A stretch of DNA of 64,000 nucleotides from a gamma proteobacterium NOR5-3 (GTDB taxonomy: Bacteria > Pseudomonadota > Gammaproteobacteria > Pseudomonadales > Halieaceae). Of this stretch, positions 53,237 through 62,263 are shown piece after piece. The position numbers and the translations under genes were made by a program. Numbering within the stretch: position 1 is the stretch's first letter; each line of letters begins with the position of its first letter. The stretch lies in assembly GCA_000158155.1 (NCBI GenBank), contig DS999406.1, positions 76,084 to 140,083 on the forward strand, written 5' to 3'. The notes beneath the pieces were generated by a model. The model was not told the origin of the DNA. It worked only from the letters and a program-made list of their open reading frames with translations, and made no database searches.

Positions 53237-55534
53237 TCAGGGCAATGCTGCCGCGCGGACACGTTCAATGCGTCGTTGTAATTCACGGAAGTTCTGCGCC
53301 AGCTGCAGGCGACGCTCTGCAAGATCATCCCCTTCACCGTCCACCAGTTCGAGATTGTCCAATAGTCGGTAAGCGTTACTGAAAAGCAACTTGCCGATGG
53401 ATGCTTCGGAGCTGATACGCCTTTGCAGATAGGCCTGGCGACCATAAGCGAGAGACTTCTGAACGCAATCTTTCTCACTCAGAGGATCACCCACAGGCTG
53501 GCTGGCGATCACATCTGCAACCACGCGATAGGCCTCAACAAAGGGCAGTAGTACTGCGTGGGCCATGCGCGGCTGCAAGCGCGAGAAAATCGCCCCAGGC
53601 GCTGCGGGCTCATCAAGGGCAGCCTCCCAGGCTGGCTGGTAACGGGATAGCTCGTCGTTCACATCCCGACGGAACTCCTCTTTGGGCGCGTAGAAAAACT
53701 CAAATTTAAAATAGTCGCGAAGACGCTCCGCCTCTTCCCAGAAAGCGTCGCTGCCGGTTTGCTCAAGCTGCGCCATATGCACCAGCACTAACTCGATGAT
53801 GGATTTGTTGAGGAAGTAATGAATCACCATGTTGCGGTAGTAGCTAGCCACGCCGTGCTGTTCCGCGGCAATGGTGTACACCTGCTCCGGGCCATCGTCG
53901 TAACGGGTAAGCAGGCCGCTGGCGATCATTTTGTCCGTCAGATCAGACACCTGTGCGGGGTCCTGCTCATCAAGGTCGCGGGTGAGCGTAATGCCCCGCT
54001 TGCGTGCCCAGTCCGTGAGCGCCACAACTTCTGAGCGCAGTTCGTCGGTGGTCAGCGCCCGGGGGGCTGAACCCAACAACACCATGCTGATCACTGACGG
54101 CAGGGTAATAGGTGACACTTTGTTAACCGCCACTCCCACGGCAAAGGCGACGCGCTGCAACTCTCTGGGGTCGTCGGGAGACGGTGCCTTGGGGAGCACC
54201 ACCGGCTCCCCGAAATTGAAGTAGATCTTCCCCATGGGCTGACGCAAACCGCGCAAATAGCCGATGAACCAGCTCAGGCTCTCCGGACGCTTTGTAGCCC
54301 CACCCTCCATCGCAGCATAGTCCTTAACGTCCCCGATCATGTCATAGCTGATAGAGATAGGGATGATGTGTAAGTTCTCGGCGCCGGTAGCATGCGCCGA
54401 ATCCATGACGTACTTAAGCAGACCGTAACGTGGCGGCATCAACTTACCGACCCGGGAACGGGTGCCTTCGAACGCCCAGGACAGCGGAAATCGCTTTTCC
54501 ATCAAATAGCCGATGTACTGTCGAAGCACGGCTTTATAAAGCAAGTCATCCTGAAAGCTGCGGCGAATAAAAATGGCGCCGGCACGCTTGGCGATAAAGC
54601 CCAGGCCTGCGAAAGCCATGTTGACCCCCCCGAGAATGTGGGGTGCCGGGAAGTCGTTGTCGGCGCACATGGCGTTAACAGCAAACCCATCAACGTGTGT
54701 CTTGTGCGTCCACAGTAAGGCCGTAGGGTATTCGCGAGACCATTGCCGGACGCGCTCAAGGCCTTCTTTGTCTACTACCACGTCAGCGTCGTAACCAAGA
54801 CGCATAATCCAATGATTGAGCTGCGCCATGACATCGAGCCAAAACGGCTGCGGCCGGGCAATGAGCTCGCGCATAATTTCCTCGGATTCCTGCACCAGGT
54901 CATCCATGCCGCGACCCGTTTCAGTAGACACCAGCTCGAGCGCAGCGCGAAACTTCGCGCTGGCCAGCAAATTGCTCGCAACCCGCCGTGGCACCTTGTA
55001 GCGGCTGCCCTGCAAACGACGCTCAGCTACATCCAGGGCCAGTCCCGCCTGCCCGGCCACAAAAGATGCTAGAGCGCGGGTGCCTACGTCGGTACCTTGT
55101 AGTTGCTGCAACCGATCCCGTAACTGATCGATAGTCGCTGGCTCTCCCGCGATACATACCACGCGCTCGGGATGCTGGCGCAGGATGCGTCGAGAACGGG
55201 ATGGGCCCGGCCGCCTGGGATTGCCAAACAAAAGGTCCCGGGGACGCGGTCGAGTGCTTTTCTCCTGCAACGAGGTTCGCCACACCACCCGTAAAGGCAG
55301 CACCATGGTGTCGCCGGGTAAATCGAGCAACGGCAACAATGCCGTAGTGGCAGGATTCTCACGATCGCGCACGATAGGTACGACACACTCATGCACTTCG
55401 GCGCCAATGGCATGTTCGGTGATGGAACTGCGCAAAAATTGTTCGAGCTCATTCTGCTCAACGCCATGGGCGACATCCAGTACTGCGATAACGCGCTCGC
55501 TCGCTTTCAATTTCTGCCAGGGCAGGCTTGTCAT
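53237..55534 (-). CDS. plsB: PlsB-type glycerol-3-phosphate 1-O-acyltransferase
   Basis: A 765-residue GPAT with the acyltransferase blocks: HxxxxD in 'LLWTHKTHVDGFAV', 'AGAIFIRRSFQDDLLYKAVL', 'FEGTRSRVGKLMPPRYGLLKYV' and 'IIPISISYD'. E. coli PlsB is about 800 residues, so this is full-length with a short C-terminus. Adds the first acyl chain to glycerol-3-phosphate at the inner membrane. Being adjacent to the wax ester/DGAT gene (same strand) suggests both feed acyl-CoA into neutral lipid; this may be a second, storage-dedicated PlsB, which is inference. Confidence 0.92.
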   Translation of the reverse strand: MTSLPWQKLKASERVIAVLDVAHGVEQNELEQFLRSSITEHAIGAEVHECVVPIVRDRENPATTALLPLLDLPGDTMVLPLRVVWRTSLQEKSTRPRPRDLLFGNPRRPGPSRSRRILRQHPERVVCIAGEPATIDQLRDRLQQLQGTDVGTRALASFVAGQAGLALDVAERRLQGSRYKVPRRVASNLLASAKFRAALELVSTETGRGMDDLVQESEEIMRELIARPQPFWLDVMAQLNHWIMRLGYDADVVVDKEGLERVRQWSREYPTALLWTHKTHVDGFAVNAMCADNDFPAPHILGGVNMAFAGLGFIAKRAGAIFIRRSFQDDLLYKAVLRQYIGYLMEKRFPLSWAFEGTRSRVGKLMPPRYGLLKYVMDSAHATGAENLHIIPISISYDMIGDVKDYAAMEGGATKRPESLSWFIGYLRGLRQPMGKIYFNFGEPVVLPKAPSPDDPRELQRVAFAVGVAVNKVSPITLPSVISMVLLGSAPRALTTDELRSEVVALTDWARKRGITLTRDLDEQDPAQVSDLTDKMIASGLLTRYDDGPEQVYTIAAEQHGVASYYRNMVIHYFLNKSIIELVLVHMAQLEQTGSDAFWEEAERLRDYFKFEFFYAPKEEFRRDVNDELSRYQPAWEAALDEPAAPGAIFSRLQPRMAHAVLLPFVEAYRVVADVIASQPVGDPLSEKDCVQKSLAYGRQAYLQRRISSEASIGKLLFSNAYRLLDNLELVDGEGDDLAERRLQLAQNFRELQRRIERVRAAALP

Positions 55535-55716
55535 AGTAAGGCCCTTATCACCGCGGGATGCGCGGCTGATTTTTATTATGCATTGAGTTAAACCGGTCAG
55601 GTCTGATCATACCAGCCGAAAGACAATCGCGGGGCAGCAACTATGCGCCGCTAAACTGGTCTATGTTGTGTGGCATACGTACCAACCCAACACGCACAAG
55701 AGGTAGCAAGCTTAAG

Positions 55717-56247
55717 GTGGATGATCCAAGACATGAGCGCAGGCGCATGGGCCGCACCATGCAGGTCTTTGCCTGGCTGTCAGTCATGGCGCTGTTAATG
55801 ATGTATTTCAGCGACGCACTGGATCGGCAGCGCAACCCTAATCGCAGCGTTAATACGGCTGTGACGGCAGAAGGCGTTCGCGAGGTAGAGCTGCGCCGAA
55901 ACCGCATGGGGCATTACGTCAGCGCGGGCACCATCAATGGCGAAGATGTCGTTTTTCTCCTCGACACCGGCGCTACGGGCGTTGCCATACCCGCCGCACT
56001 GGCCGAGCGCCTGTCGCTGCCCCGGGGGCGAGCGATACTCACCAATACAGCCAACGGCAGCACGCGCAGCTATTTGACGCGTCTTGAAGAAGTGGCAGTG
56101 GGCGATATCCGGCTACAGAATGTCGAAGCTTCGATCACACCGGGCCTGCAGATGCGCGAGGTGTTACTGGGCATGAGCTTTCTCAAATACATTGAATTCA
56201 CGCAGCGCGGCAATACCCTGACGCTTCGGCAATATCCCGAGGCTTAG
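55717..56247 (+). CDS. Retropepsin-like membrane aspartic protease (TIGR02281 type)
   Basis: About 176 residues: a membrane helix (FAWLSVMALLMMYFSDAL), then 'VELRRNRMGHYVSAGTINGEDVVFLLDTGATGVAIPAALAERLSLPRGRAILTNTANGSTRSYLTRLEEVAVGDIRLQNVEASITPGLQMREVLLGMSFLKYIEFTQRGNTLTLRQ', the clan AA aspartic protease fold with the single DTG site. Works as a dimer, periplasm-facing; substrate unknown. The start is uncertain: GTG 55717 gives a family-like 'DDPRHERRRMGRTMQ' lead, ATG 55663 and ATG 55747 are alternatives. Divergent from plsB. Confidence 0.85.
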   Translation: MDDPRHERRRMGRTMQVFAWLSVMALLMMYFSDALDRQRNPNRSVNTAVTAEGVREVELRRNRMGHYVSAGTINGEDVVFLLDTGATGVAIPAALAERLSLPRGRAILTNTANGSTRSYLTRLEEVAVGDIRLQNVEASITPGLQMREVLLGMSFLKYIEFTQRGNTLTLRQYPEA

Positions 56248-56288
56248 GAAAACTGCATTGCCGGCTTGGAGGATTGTCTCTACTTGCT

Positions 56289-56411
56289 TCAACCTCGCAT
56301 TGGCGGCTCCACCCCGCTTCGCTCGAGCTGCTCGCGCATCTCCATCAGCAACAGAGCATTAAACAGCGCGCTCGACGGAGCCCGAGCAAAGCGGCGCCGA
56401 GCCGCTATCCG
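56289..56411 (-). pseudogene. Possible C-terminal coding vestige
   Basis: An open minus-strand frame without a start codon reads 'FARAPSSALFNALLLMEMREQLERSGVEPPMRG' and ends in TGA at 56289-56291. The codon pattern and helix-like sequence look protein-coding, but no upstream part exists; at its 5' side the DNA holds three tandem copies of ATAGCGG (CCGCTAT on the plus strand, about 56402-56423). I do not recognise the family. It may equally be chance. Confidence 0.25.
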
Positions 56412-56421
56412 CTATCCGCTA

Positions 56422-56742
56422 TCAATGCTGCCAGCTTGGCAGACTTTCAAAACCCGGGGCCAGAGAAACCTCCAAAGCGTTGTCAGCAGGCTCAAAAGAC
56501 TGCCCCACCATTTCGTCGTAGGCGCTGCGCTGAATCAACACCATATCCACACCGCGCAAACCTGCAAGCGCTGACTTCATATCCAGAAGATTACGTGTTT
56601 TTAGAGGCTTGCCGTCGCCACCGACAATCAGACGGCGCTCACCCTCAACATCCGCGTGAGCGATATACAGGCTGAGATCCACAGACTCCACAACAATACG
56701 ATCAACCTGCAGGGACCGCAGGTCTTTGAGCGTTGCCTTCAT
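56422..56742 (-). CDS. DUF6482 family protein
   Basis: A 106-residue protein matching the DUF6482 pattern: 'LKDLRSLQVDRIVVESVDLSLYIAHADVEGERRLIVGGDGKPLKTRNLLDMKSALAGLRGVDMVLIQRSAYDEMVG'. No catalytic motif or signal peptide; cytosolic, role unknown. ATG 56742 has GAGG eight bases upstream; a GTG at 56751 is less likely. Monocistronic, divergent from cho. Confidence 0.85.
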   Translation of the reverse strand: MKATLKDLRSLQVDRIVVESVDLSLYIAHADVEGERRLIVGGDGKPLKTRNLLDMKSALAGLRGVDMVLIQRSAYDEMVGQSFEPADNALEVSLAPGFESLPSWQH

Positions 56743-56932
56743 AGATTCCACCTCTTACCTGTCGCATAAGCCGACAGTGTGCCGCGATTGCACTCAAAAT
56801 TCGTCTATAAACCGACATAAAACGACCTTGAATCTGCGACCATGCTGACAAAAGGTGGACGCAGAGCATTCATCTGAAGTCCTCGCGGGAGAATTCCTGC
56901 ACCATAACGCCGGAAGAAAAAACTCACGACTG

Positions 56933-57922
56933 ATGCTCATCGATCGACACAAAACCCGATTCAGCTGTAACGGTGAAGCACTGGATGCGGCCCCTCGCTG
57001 CCCCGGCGTTTACCGCTTCTACAGCGAAGATGATGCTCTGCTGTACATCGGCAAGAGTATCGATATCGCCACGCGCCTGAAAAGCCACTTTGCTGACGCG
57101 CGGGAGCCCGGTCGTCAGCAACGCATGATGACAGCGGTAGATCGTGTGGACTGCCAGCTGACCGCCGGGGAAGTAGGCGCACTGCTGATAGAGAATGCGG
57201 CGATTAAAGCCGAGGCCCCTCTTTACAATCGGCGCCAGCGTCGGAGCCGCAAACTTTGGACCCAGCGCCTGCAAGAAGACCTCGAGGGGTTTCTGCAGGT
57301 TTTGCCCAGCGACTTTTGCCCGGCAGGTGAACGCATCGAATCCGTGTTTGGCCTGTTCCGCTCCCGCCGGCATATCGACGACTCCCTGCGCAGCCTCGCC
57401 CGGGAACACGGTCTGTGCCTGCGCATGCTCGGCGCCGAGCGAGGACGGGGGCCCTGTTTCCAACATCAGATTGGTCGCTGTGGCGGCGCGTGTGCGGGTA
57501 AAGAGAGTCCACAGGATCACAACGCTCGCCTGCTGGCGGCGCTTGAACAGCAGCGGATTGCGGCCTGGCCATTTGCAGGCCCGGTACTGCTGGAAGAGGA
57601 ACGAGTCGCGGTAGGTAAATCTTCAGAACAGGCACAGGCACTGCAACCGCGTCGTCAGTTCCACTTACTCCATCACTGGTCTTATCTGGGAACCTACGAA
57701 CGACGGGATCGTGCGCGCCAGGCGGCCAAACGGGACTGCGATCTGATTTTTGACCGGGATACCTATCGCATCGCCATCCGATCATTGCGCCTCGGCGCCG
57801 GACAACTGCTCGACGGTCTTAGCGGTGAGCCTGTCAACAATCCCTTTGCCTCTTCGGCCGCCGCGCCCGCAACGGGCAATGAGCGACAGACCCTGAAAGA
57901 CCGTAAGGCCCGGCGCGCGTGA
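56933..57922 (+). CDS. cho: Excinuclease Cho (UvrC-homologue endonuclease)
   Basis: About 329 residues, similar to E. coli Cho (295): a GIY-YIG nuclease domain ('[31 protein letters not shown]', '[28 protein letters not shown]') and the cysteine-bearing middle region '[30 protein letters not shown]'. It lacks UvrC's C-terminal RNase H-like half, so it makes only the 3' incision beside UvrB. Start is uncertain: ATG 56933, or GTG 56855 for a longer form. GTGA overlap with the photolyase gene places two light/UV-repair functions in one transcript. Confidence 0.9.
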   Translation: MLIDRHKTRFSCNGEALDAAPRCPGVYRFYSEDDALLYIGKSIDIATRLKSHFADAREPGRQQRMMTAVDRVDCQLTAGEVGALLIENAAIKAEAPLYNRRQRRSRKLWTQRLQEDLEGFLQVLPSDFCPAGERIESVFGLFRSRRHIDDSLRSLAREHGLCLRMLGAERGRGPCFQHQIGRCGGACAGKESPQDHNARLLAALEQQRIAAWPFAGPVLLEEERVAVGKSSEQAQALQPRRQFHLLHHWSYLGTYERRDRARQAAKRDCDLIFDRDTYRIAIRSLRLGAGQLLDGLSGEPVNNPFASSAAAPATGNERQTLKDRKARRA

Positions 57923-59385
57923 ATACCCTGGTGTGGCTAAAACGGGACCTGCGCTTGCAGGATCACGCGCCGCTGCGCGCGGCAATAGCGGCAGGCTCAT
58001 CGACACTGCTGCTTTATTGCTTTGAACCTGAACTGCTGTCAGACCCGCATTACAGCGATCGACACTGGCGCTTTGTCTGGCAGTCGCTGGAGGATATGAG
58101 GCGCTCTCTCGGCCCGCAGGCAAGTGCCCTGCATGTCTGCCTGGGCGACCCCCGGGAGATCTTCGCCAGGCTGTTGCAAGACGGGCAGCTGCAGCGCGTC
58201 TATTCTTACGAAGAAACCGGTCTGGCAAAAACCTTTGCCCGGGATCGGGATGTCGCCGCCATGTTGCAAAGTCACGGCATTCCCTGGGAAGAGTTCCCCA
58301 GCAATGGTGTGCAGCGGGGTCGCTGCAATCGCAAGGGCTGGAACCGCGACTGGGGCCGGCAGATGAACACACCCTGCGACACCACAAATCCCCAAGAGAT
58401 TTATAGCAACGCTGCAGCTGGCAGCACCTTGAAGGCCTTTCATCTGACAGACCCACCGCAAAGCTGGACGGCCAGCCACAAAGATTTTCAAACCGGCGGC
58501 GAAAGCACTGCCAGGCGCACGCTGCGGGATTTTCTGGAGCGGCGCGTCTCTGGCTACGCTCGCAACATCTCAAAACCTCTGGCGAGTCGCGAAAGCTGCT
58601 CCAGGCTATCGCCGTATCTGGCCTGGGGAAATCTCAGTATTCGACAGGTGTACCAGGCTCTGGGTGAAGCGCAGAATCGCGGCGGGCCAAGCCGGGCACT
58701 CCAGGCCTTTGAATCGCGGCTGCACTGGCACTGCCACTTCATTCAAAAGTTTGAAATGGAATGTCGCATGGAACACGAAGACATCAATCGCGGGTATCTT
58801 GCGCACCCACGAGCATTTTGCGAAGACCGCGTGAGAGCCTGGGCACAAGGCAACACGGGCTATCCATTGATCGACGCCAGCATGCGCTGCCTGGCGGCCA
58901 CGGGATACATCAACTTTCGCTCCCGGGCGATGCTGGTGAGCTTTCTGACACACCACCTGTGGCAGGACTGGCGTGTTGGCGCGGCGCATCTTGCGGGACT
59001 ATTTTTGGACTTTGAACCGGGCATTCACTTTGCCCAGCTTCAGATGCAGGCCGGGGTCACCGGGATCAACACGATCCGCATCTATAACCCGGTAAAACAG
59101 TCTGAAGAACATGACCCGGACGGAGTGTTTATTCGCCAATGGGTACCAGAGCTTGCGGAGGTTCCTGCCCCAATGATCCATCGACCCTGGGATCTCAGTC
59201 CCATGGAACAGATAATCTATGGACTCGATACCAAAGCCTACAGCCCACCGATTGTAGATGTTAGTGAAACCTATCGCAGCGCCCGAGACAGGCTCTGGGC
59301 TTTAAAGGACGACTCTGTTGTCCGACGGGAGAGAAAGCGCATCCTCTCGCGACACATCGAGAAACGCTACCAGAGCGCTACATAG
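57919..59385 (+). CDS. Cryptochrome/DNA photolyase family protein
   Basis: A 488-residue flavoprotein: N-terminal Rossmann antenna domain ('[37 protein letters not shown]') and FAD domain ('[29 protein letters not shown]', '[15 protein letters not shown]', '[103 protein letters not shown]'). The asparagine and tryptophan-rich electron path of photolyases appears present. CPD photolyase versus cryptochrome signalling cannot be separated. Starts at GTG in the overlap with cho; its 3' end overlaps the DUF3667 gene by eight bases. Confidence 0.93.
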   Translation: MNTLVWLKRDLRLQDHAPLRAAIAAGSSTLLLYCFEPELLSDPHYSDRHWRFVWQSLEDMRRSLGPQASALHVCLGDPREIFARLLQDGQLQRVYSYEETGLAKTFARDRDVAAMLQSHGIPWEEFPSNGVQRGRCNRKGWNRDWGRQMNTPCDTTNPQEIYSNAAAGSTLKAFHLTDPPQSWTASHKDFQTGGESTARRTLRDFLERRVSGYARNISKPLASRESCSRLSPYLAWGNLSIRQVYQALGEAQNRGGPSRALQAFESRLHWHCHFIQKFEMECRMEHEDINRGYLAHPRAFCEDRVRAWAQGNTGYPLIDASMRCLAATGYINFRSRAMLVSFLTHHLWQDWRVGAAHLAGLFLDFEPGIHFAQLQMQAGVTGINTIRIYNPVKQSEEHDPDGVFIRQWVPELAEVPAPMIHRPWDLSPMEQIIYGLDTKAYSPPIVDVSETYRSARDRLWALKDDSVVRRERKRILSRHIEKRYQSAT

Positions 59386-60277
59386 CGGCCAACACAGCAA
59401 TAGCGGCGGCCACCATTCCTATAAACAACGCGATCGTATAACTGAGCAGTAAGGCCAGGGATTTACCGATGGCAGCACCCCAGCTGCTCCCATAGCACCG
59501 GTGGAGTGCCAGGGGCAGGTAAACAATCAATACGATAGAAAACAGACCGTCAATGTTCCAGCTGACGGCCTCGATAGCCGATGAAATGAGAAAGAGCAGG
59601 TAAACAAAGGTGTGGTAGTGCAGCGCAAATACAAGGTGCTGAAGGTAGTGATAGGGCGAAAAAAAGTAGGCCAGCTTCAGCAGAAGAGCAAACAGGGGCA
59701 GCATCACGAACATCACCTGCGGCAGATGCTCCAGCAGGTCATCAACATACTCCCGGGGGTCTTCCTTGACTCGCTGCGCATTGGCCTCCATGCGTTTTTC
59801 CAGTGCCTGCACCCAAGCCGGCCCATCCTCCATGAGATTGATGGTGACTTGATCCTGGTCTGACGCATCGCTGCCGGCCTCTGCTGCGATAGACGCATCT
59901 ACATCCACGTCGACGCCGAGGGTCACCACCGACTCAGTGGACTCCTCGTTCCATTCGCCAGAGACAACCGCATCTCCGGCCGTCAGAGAGATCATTAGAA
60001 ACATAAGGAAGGAAACTACGATGTAGAGGCGAAACGGTGGCATATAGCGCATGCGCCGACCCGCATTGAACTCGGCGCTCAAAAAACCGGGGCGGAACAA
60101 TAAGGGAAACAGCGTCCGCCACACGCGGGAATCCCAGGTAAACACATCGCCGAGGATATCTTTCGCCGCCTCAGCGAAGTGCAGATCACCCCGGCCTTCG
60201 CGTTGGCCGCAGCTTTTGCAGTACTGCCCATCGATGAGCGCATCGCAGTTACGACAGTGTGTTGTAGACGCCTCCAC
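59378..60277 (-). CDS. DUF3667 membrane protein with zinc ribbon
   Basis: A 299-residue protein: an N-terminal zinc ribbon '[18 protein letters not shown]' (four cysteines in two CxxC pairs), a cytosolic linker, an early hydrophobic segment ([17 protein letters not shown]), a periplasmic acidic stretch and three or four more C-terminal helices. This is the DUF3667 layout, whose role is unknown. Convergent with the photolyase gene, overlapping at the stops. Confidence 0.85.
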   Translation of the reverse strand: MEASTTHCRNCDALIDGQYCKSCGQREGRGDLHFAEAAKDILGDVFTWDSRVWRTLFPLLFRPGFLSAEFNAGRRMRYMPPFRLYIVVSFLMFLMISLTAGDAVVSGEWNEESTESVVTLGVDVDVDASIAAEAGSDASDQDQVTINLMEDGPAWVQALEKRMEANAQRVKEDPREYVDDLLEHLPQVMFVMLPLFALLLKLAYFFSPYHYLQHLVFALHYHTFVYLLFLISSAIEAVSWNIDGLFSIVLIVYLPLALHRCYGSSWGAAIGKSLALLLSYTIALFIGMVAAAIAVLAAM

Positions 60278-60341
60278 GCTGAGGGACTCTCCGGCTCATT
60301 TGCAGTGACCCCTAGTCTAACAGTGGCGGCAGATCAGAAAC

Positions 60342-61040
60342 TTAGTACGCACCCCTGGCGAAGAGAACCGCGGGCACTGTGGCAAACAGCAAGCGAATGT
60401 CCAACCACAAAGAACGCTCGTGAATGTAGCGAATATCAAGCTGAACCTGCTCATCAAAAGGAATGTCACTGCGACCACTAACCTGCCAGATGCAGGTGAT
60501 GCCTGGCTTGACCGAGAGTCGAAGGCGGTCCATCGCCGTGTACTGTGCAACTTCTGCCGGGACCGGCGGGCGCGGACCTACCAGAGACATCTCGCCGATC
60601 CACACATTCCACAGCTGGGGCAGCTCATCAATAGAGGCTTTGCGGATAAAACGGCCAACGCGGGTAATCCTCGGGTCGCGCTTCATCTTGAAGGTGGTCC
60701 CACCGTCCATTTCGTTTTGCGCCTGTAACTCTGCCTTGCGCGCCTCTGCATCGGTATACATAGAGCGAAACTTCCAACACTTGAATGCACGTCCGCGCCG
60801 ACCAATACGCGTTTGAGAAAACAGCACCGGGCCCGGAGACTCCAGTTTCACAGTCAGGGCCGTGAGCAGGAGTAAAGGAAGCAGCAGCAGCAACGCCAGC
60901 GAACTCACCGCCAGGTCAATGCCTCGCTTTATAAAGGGATAGACACCGTCGTGGGCATCACGGAGCCAACCGGTGTAGCTGCTGGCCAGTACCTGTGTGC
61001 CGGCGGTAACAATCTCACCGGGTCGAATAAGGGTGGTCAT
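60342..61040 (-). CDS. Undecaprenyl-phosphate sugar transferase (initiating glycosyltransferase)
   Basis: A 232-residue bacterial sugar transferase (WbaP/WcaJ C-terminal domain type): one N-terminal hydrophobic hairpin ('RGIDLAVSSLALLLLLPLLLLTALTVKLESPGPVLFSQTRIGRRGRAFKCWKFRSMY'), 'RVGRFIRKASIDELPQLWNVWIGEMSLVGPRPPVPAEVAQY' and 'RLSVKPGITCIWQVSGRSDIPFDEQVQLDIRYI'. It puts the first sugar phosphate on the lipid carrier for exopolysaccharide. The large N-terminal domain of WbaP is absent. GGAG lies eight bases before ATG 61040. Preceded by a sigma-54-type promoter. Confidence 0.94.
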   Translation of the reverse strand: MTTLIRPGEIVTAGTQVLASSYTGWLRDAHDGVYPFIKRGIDLAVSSLALLLLLPLLLLTALTVKLESPGPVLFSQTRIGRRGRAFKCWKFRSMYTDAEARKAELQAQNEMDGGTTFKMKRDPRITRVGRFIRKASIDELPQLWNVWIGEMSLVGPRPPVPAEVAQYTAMDRLRLSVKPGITCIWQVSGRSDIPFDEQVQLDIRYIHERSLWLDIRLLFATVPAVLFARGAY

Positions 61041-61084
61041 GATAGGAACTCCAAAAGTCGTGTGCGTTCGATACAACTTCTAGG

Positions 61085-61099
61085 GCAACCCTCGTGCCA
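61085..61099 (-). promoter_or_regulatory. Sigma-54 promoter for the sugar transferase gene
   Basis: Minus strand: TGGCACGAGGGTTGC (61099 down to 61085) matches the -24/-12 consensus TGGCACG-N4-TTGC exactly, with ten bases between GG and GC. It lies 45 bases upstream of the ATG at 61040. The remainder of the 329-base gap is AT-rich. Confidence 0.75.
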
Positions 61100-61317
61100 T
61101 GTGCTTAATTATTTTTAAATATCTGTTTTATATAGATATTTTTTCATTCGCCTCAATTACGGCATAGCGGCGCACAAACGAATTCGCATAAAAAATTGCA
61201 ATTTGCGATGCATAAACGAAATGCCGCTACGCAGCCGCCTCATCACAACATGACAGGAACGCCAAAAAAATCTATAAACCATTGATATTATTGAGTTTAT
61301 TGCTAAAAAAGCGATGC

Positions 61318-61333
61318 TGGCACGTACTCTGCA
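61318..61333 (+). promoter_or_regulatory. Sigma-54 promoter for the DUF6492 exopolysaccharide operon
   Basis: TGGCACGTACTCTGCA (61318-61333) matches TGGCACG-N4-TTGCA with one change and has the ten-base GG-GC spacing. It lies 37 bases before the ATG at 61370. With the promoter at 61085-61099 it gives a divergent RpoN-dependent pair. Confidence 0.65.
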
Positions 61334-61369
61334 TGGTGTATGGCACGAATGCCACCGGACGACTAAGCC

Positions 61370-62263
61370 ATGCCAACACATCACGAAGAGCTCAGCATGA
61401 TCACCTGCTCTTATGCACCCGACTTTCAACGCTGCGAGCGACTGTGCCGCTCCGTGGATCGCTGGGTCAGCGGCGACATTGCCCACTGGCTGGTCGTACC
61501 TGCCAGAGACGTCGCCCTGTTTCGCAGACTGTCCAACGGGCGCCGACACGTTGTCGCCGTAGAGGATGTCGTTCCCGGCAAATTCTGGCAGCTTCCCAAA
61601 AGCACTCGCTGGTGGCTCGATAGCCTCGCCTGGCCGGTTCGGGGCTGGGTTATGCAGCAAGTGACCAAGCTGTCAGCGAACTTTGTCAGCAGTGCAGAGC
61701 ACATCATTTTTGCCGACTCGGATTTGCAATTCGTTCGCCCATTTAGCCAAAAAAACGTATTCCGCGATGGCCAACTCCGCCTGCACCGCATCGCAGGGGC
61801 AAAAAGCAGCGGCGAACACCTGCTGTGGCACCACAAAGCGGCCGAGTTGATTGGCACAAACAAGCAGTACTTTGGCCATGACTACATCGGTCAACTCATC
61901 ACCTGGCGGCGCAGTCACCTGGAGGGGCTTCAGCAGCATCTGGAGCGGGAGCACAACCGTCCCTGGTATCAGGGCGTAGCCCGGGCTTTCAAAGTCTCTG
62001 AATACATTTTGTACGGGGCTTATGTCGATGTCGTTGTGGGCGTCGACAAAAGCGGCCACTTCTCCTGTGACCAGGATCCAGTCCATTGCTGCTGGTTCAA
62101 GGAAGAAGCCGACGCCCTGGCAAACGGTACAAACCCACTGGCGGAACGCGCTGTCGCCGTTCTTCTTCAATCAAATCTCGGACTTAGCGATCAGGACGAA
62201 CAGCGCATTGTGCGCGACCTGAATGCCTCAAGCTTGCGCCCTATGGAGGGGCTCGCATTATGA
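61370..62263 (+). CDS. DUF6492 family protein (glycosyltransferase-like)
   Basis: A 297-residue protein of the DUF6492 group: 'SMITCSYAPDFQRCERLCRSVDRW', a conserved 'HIIFADSDLQFVRPF' (DxD-like metal/nucleotide-sugar site), 'LLWHHKAAELIG' and 'YVDVVVGVDKSGHFSCDQDPVHCCW'. The DxD and context imply a glycosyltransferase in exopolysaccharide synthesis; the activity is not shown for the family. ATG 61394 (MITCSYAP) is an alternative start. Overlaps the next gene by ATGA. Confidence 0.85.
   Translation: MPTHHEELSMITCSYAPDFQRCERLCRSVDRWVSGDIAHWLVVPARDVALFRRLSNGRRHVVAVEDVVPGKFWQLPKSTRWWLDSLAWPVRGWVMQQVTKLSANFVSSAEHIIFADSDLQFVRPFSQKNVFRDGQLRLHRIAGAKSSGEHLLWHHKAAELIGTNKQYFGHDYIGQLITWRRSHLEGLQQHLEREHNRPWYQGVARAFKVSEYILYGAYVDVVVGVDKSGHFSCDQDPVHCCWFKEEADALANGTNPLAERAVAVLLQSNLGLSDQDEQRIVRDLNASSLRPMEGLAL

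Noticed and set aside
56759-56777. CTGTC...GACAG inverted repeat upstream of cho as a LexA box
   Set aside because: The CTGT-ACAG spacing is 11 bases, not the eight of a LexA site, so it does not support SOS control.
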